DNA of 64,000 nt, taken from assembly GCA_023248635.1 (NCBI GenBank), contig JAHFED010000007.1:62001-126000 (forward strand), in the 5' to 3' direction. Source of the stretch: Myxococcales bacterium (lineage in GTDB: Bacteria; Myxococcota; UBA727; VGSZ01). The notes under the pieces were generated by a model that had not been told where the DNA came from, made no database searches, and was given only the letters and a program-made list of their open reading frames with translations. Shown here in pieces: positions 62,363 through 64,000 of this stretch (position 1 is its first letter; each line of letters starts with the position of its first letter). The translations under genes and the position numbers were made by a program.

Positions 62363-63292
62363 TCAGCCTTTGGGCGTCGCCGCCAGGAGCGCTTTGGCGG
62401 CGGCGATGTCGACGTGGATCTGCGCGATGAGGGCGTCGACGCTGGCAAACTTCTGCTCGTCGCGCAGCCGGCCGACGAATTCGAGGCGGAGCCGTTGGCC
62501 GTAGAGGTCGGCGTCGAGGTCGAAGATGTGGGTCTCGATGCGGATCTCCTTGGCGGTGCCGTCGAAGGTGGGTCGCAGGCCAACGTTGGTCACCGAGCCC
62601 TTCACCACTCCGCTCGGGAGCACCGCGCGCGTGGCATAGACGCCGACCTTGGGCAAAAGCTCGCGCTTGCTGTCGACGTTGGCGGTGCGGATGCCGATGG
62701 TGCGACCGCGGGCGTCGCCGCTGACCACGGCGCCTTCGACGAAGTAGGGGTAGCCGAGCAGCCGGGCAGCGTCGTCGACCAGACCTTGAAGCACCAACTC
62801 GCGGATCCGCGTGGAGCTGCACACCAGCCCGCCTTCATGGACCACGGGAACCTCGATGGCGAGGTCGCCAAAGGCCTGGCGCAGGTCAGCGATCGAGCCC
62901 TTGGCCTTCGCGCCGAAGCGGAAGCCAGCGCCGACGACGACGCCTTTGGCTCCCAACCTCTTGAGCAGCACGTCGTCGATGAAGGGTCGCGGCGGCAGAG
63001 CAGCGAGGGCTGCGTCGAAGGGGATGATGTAGAGGACGTCGATGTTCAGGTCGCGCAGCGCGCGCTCTTTCTCATCGACGCGCAAGATCAGCGGCGGCGC
63101 GAGCTGGGGTGCGAGCACCCGGACGGGGTGGGGCTCGAACGTGACGACGCCGACGGGGCCGCCGGCCGCTGCTGTTCGAGCGGCATCGAAGAGGGCGAGG
63201 TGGCCGCGGTGCAGGCCATCGAAGTTGCCCACAGCGACGACGGCGCCGCGCACCTCGGACACCGCGTCGGGTCCGGCGACAAAGACCTTCAT
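62363..63292 (-). CDS. ribF: Bifunctional riboflavin kinase/FMN adenylyltransferase
   Basis: The 309-residue protein has the FAD synthetase half with GNFDGLHRGHLALF near 22 (HxGH nucleotide motif), FEPHPVRVLAP near 53 and VVGAGFRFGAKAKG near 120. The riboflavin kinase half (about 180-300) has RTIGIRTANVD, THIFDLDADLYGQRLRLEFVGRLRDEQKF in family order. The kinase PTAN motif is here RTAN, an uncommon change. It makes FMN and FAD. It precedes aroE in the same operon and is divergent from the kinase gene. Confidence 0.92.
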   Translation of the reverse strand: MKVFVAGPDAVSEVRGAVVAVGNFDGLHRGHLALFDAARTAAAGGPVGVVTFEPHPVRVLAPQLAPPLILRVDEKERALRDLNIDVLYIIPFDAALAALPPRPFIDDVLLKRLGAKGVVVGAGFRFGAKAKGSIADLRQAFGDLAIEVPVVHEGGLVCSSTRIRELVLQGLVDDAARLLGYPYFVEGAVVSGDARGRTIGIRTANVDSKRELLPKVGVYATRAVLPSGVVKGSVTNVGLRPTFDGTAKEIRIETHIFDLDADLYGQRLRLEFVGRLRDEQKFASVDALIAQIHVDIAAAKALLAATPKG

Positions 63293-63423
63293 GCCCGCGG
63301 ATTAGTGCAGCGCGAACAAAGGCACCAGTCGCGGCAGCATCGCGCGGAGCCAACGACGCAAAGTGATCGAGGCGGTCAGGGCGCTTCGACGTCGACGCAC
63401 CACCTCGTGTAGCGTGCCCGGCG

Positions 63424-64000
63424 ATGTCTGAGCCCTTTGGCGACTACGAGCTCCTGAGCCCCCTTGCCCGTGGCGGCATGGCCGAGCTCTTCATCGCCAA
63501 ACACCGGGCCACGGGCCAAAATGTCGTCGTCAAACGCTTGCTCCCCGACATGGAGGTGCGCCAGGACGTCGTCGATCTCTTTCTCACCGAGGCCGACATC
63601 GGCCAGCTGCTGCGCCACGACAACGTGGTGCGGGTGCTCGATGCCGGCGAAGTCGACGGCCACTATTTTCTGGTGATGGAGCACGTCGACGGCCTCGACG
63701 CCGACCACATGTTGGCCGATGCCTGGCGGGAAAAGACGCCGGTGCCGACGCCGGTGGCCTTGCGCATCGCCATCGACGCCTTGCGCGGGCTGCATTTTGC
63801 CCACGAGCTCCGCAGCCCCCAGGGCACACGTTTCGGCCTGGTGCACAGAGACGTCAGTCCGGACAATCTGTTCTTGACGTCGAGCGGGATGACCAAGGTC
63901 GCCGACTTCGGCATCGCCAAGTTGGCATCTCTCGAGGGCGCGACCCAGTTCGGGCTCATCAAAGGCAAGCTCACCTACATGGCGCCCGAGCAGGTGCAGG
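63424..64000 (+). CDS. Ser/Thr protein kinase, 3' end cut by window edge
   Basis: The visible 192 residues are the first two thirds of a eukaryotic-like kinase domain. They include YELLSPLARGGMAELFIAKH (Gly-rich loop), VVVKRLLPD with the ATP-binding Lys, a helix C Glu, the catalytic loop VHRDVSPDNLF, the DFG motif VADFGIAKLA and the activation-segment end YMAPEQVQ. HRDVSPDN (for HRDLKPEN) is typical of myxobacterial Ser/Thr kinases. Downstream sensory or membrane domains lie outside the window. It is transcribed away from ribF across 131 bp. Confidence 0.92.
   Translation, partial: MSEPFGDYELLSPLARGGMAELFIAKHRATGQNVVVKRLLPDMEVRQDVVDLFLTEADIGQLLRHDNVVRVLDAGEVDGHYFLVMEHVDGLDADHMLADAWREKTPVPTPVALRIAIDALRGLHFAHELRSPQGTRFGLVHRDVSPDNLFLTSSGMTKVADFGIAKLASLEGATQFGLIKGKLTYMAPEQVQ

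Overview
The window is GC-rich, gene-dense bacterial chromosome that looks like a member of the Myxococcota (former Deltaproteobacteria). That is an inference from several features: a type IV pilus block in the order pilB-pilT-pilC-pilS-pilR, a Ser/Thr kinase with the HRDVSPDN catalytic loop, a VWA lipoprotein with an EGEGEG linker, a PilR/PilS pair, and many lipoproteins. About 57 protein genes are supported. No rRNA, tRNA, insertion sequence, prophage or true CRISPR array was seen. Short overlaps of the form ATGA, GTGA or TTGA are very common, so most same-strand runs are probably operons.

Layout. 1-2587 (minus): envelope/polysaccharide genes, namely a glycosyltransferase-like protein, a CpsB/YwqE-type PHP phosphatase and a flippase-like membrane protein cut by the left edge. 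2746-4185 (plus): glutaredoxin, a small unknown and a heme-oxygenase-like diiron oxidase candidate. 4234-9880 (minus): a six-gene, fully 4-bp-overlapping operon with a UbiB-family kinase, two different MCE (Mla-like) ATPases, two different MlaE-like permeases and one MlaD-like protein. 10065-12719: deoxynucleoside kinase, RluA pseudouridine synthase and acetate kinase. 12931-17208: small DUF1801 and unknown genes embedded in arrays of a palindromic repeat. 17249-20455: VWA lipoprotein, AlkA-like glycosylase and VOC protein. 20536-23460: Lon protease.

23755-32008: an ECF sigma factor, anti-sigma candidate and secreted protein operon, divergent from a DUF4175 protein and a gluzincin/TPR/PEGA protein. 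32117-40679: DASS transporter, methyltransferase, biotinyl protein, truncated haemoglobin, DUF1697, PurD, lipoprotein, GT2 and a phosphotransacylase. 41021-43369: ClpA. 43434-48650: acyltransferase, SRPBCC protein, LysR regulator, lipoprotein and a PYROXD2-like oxidoreductase. 48642-51255: three-gene ABC-2 exporter. 51333-53572: WecA-like transferase and GT4. 53535-61439: pil genes. 61511-64000: AroE, RibF and a partial Ser/Thr kinase.

The best candidate for something undescribed is the MCE operon. Its two ATPases carry complementary defects: one has lost the LSGGQ signature, while the other has lost the Q-loop Gln, the catalytic Glu and the switch His. A heterodimer would therefore have one intact and one degenerate ATP site, as in heterodimeric ABC exporters but in a transport class usually built on a homodimeric ATPase. 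The second theme is several families of palindromic interspersed repeats that sit at gene ends and in places supply stop codons or terminal residues of the neighbouring proteins.
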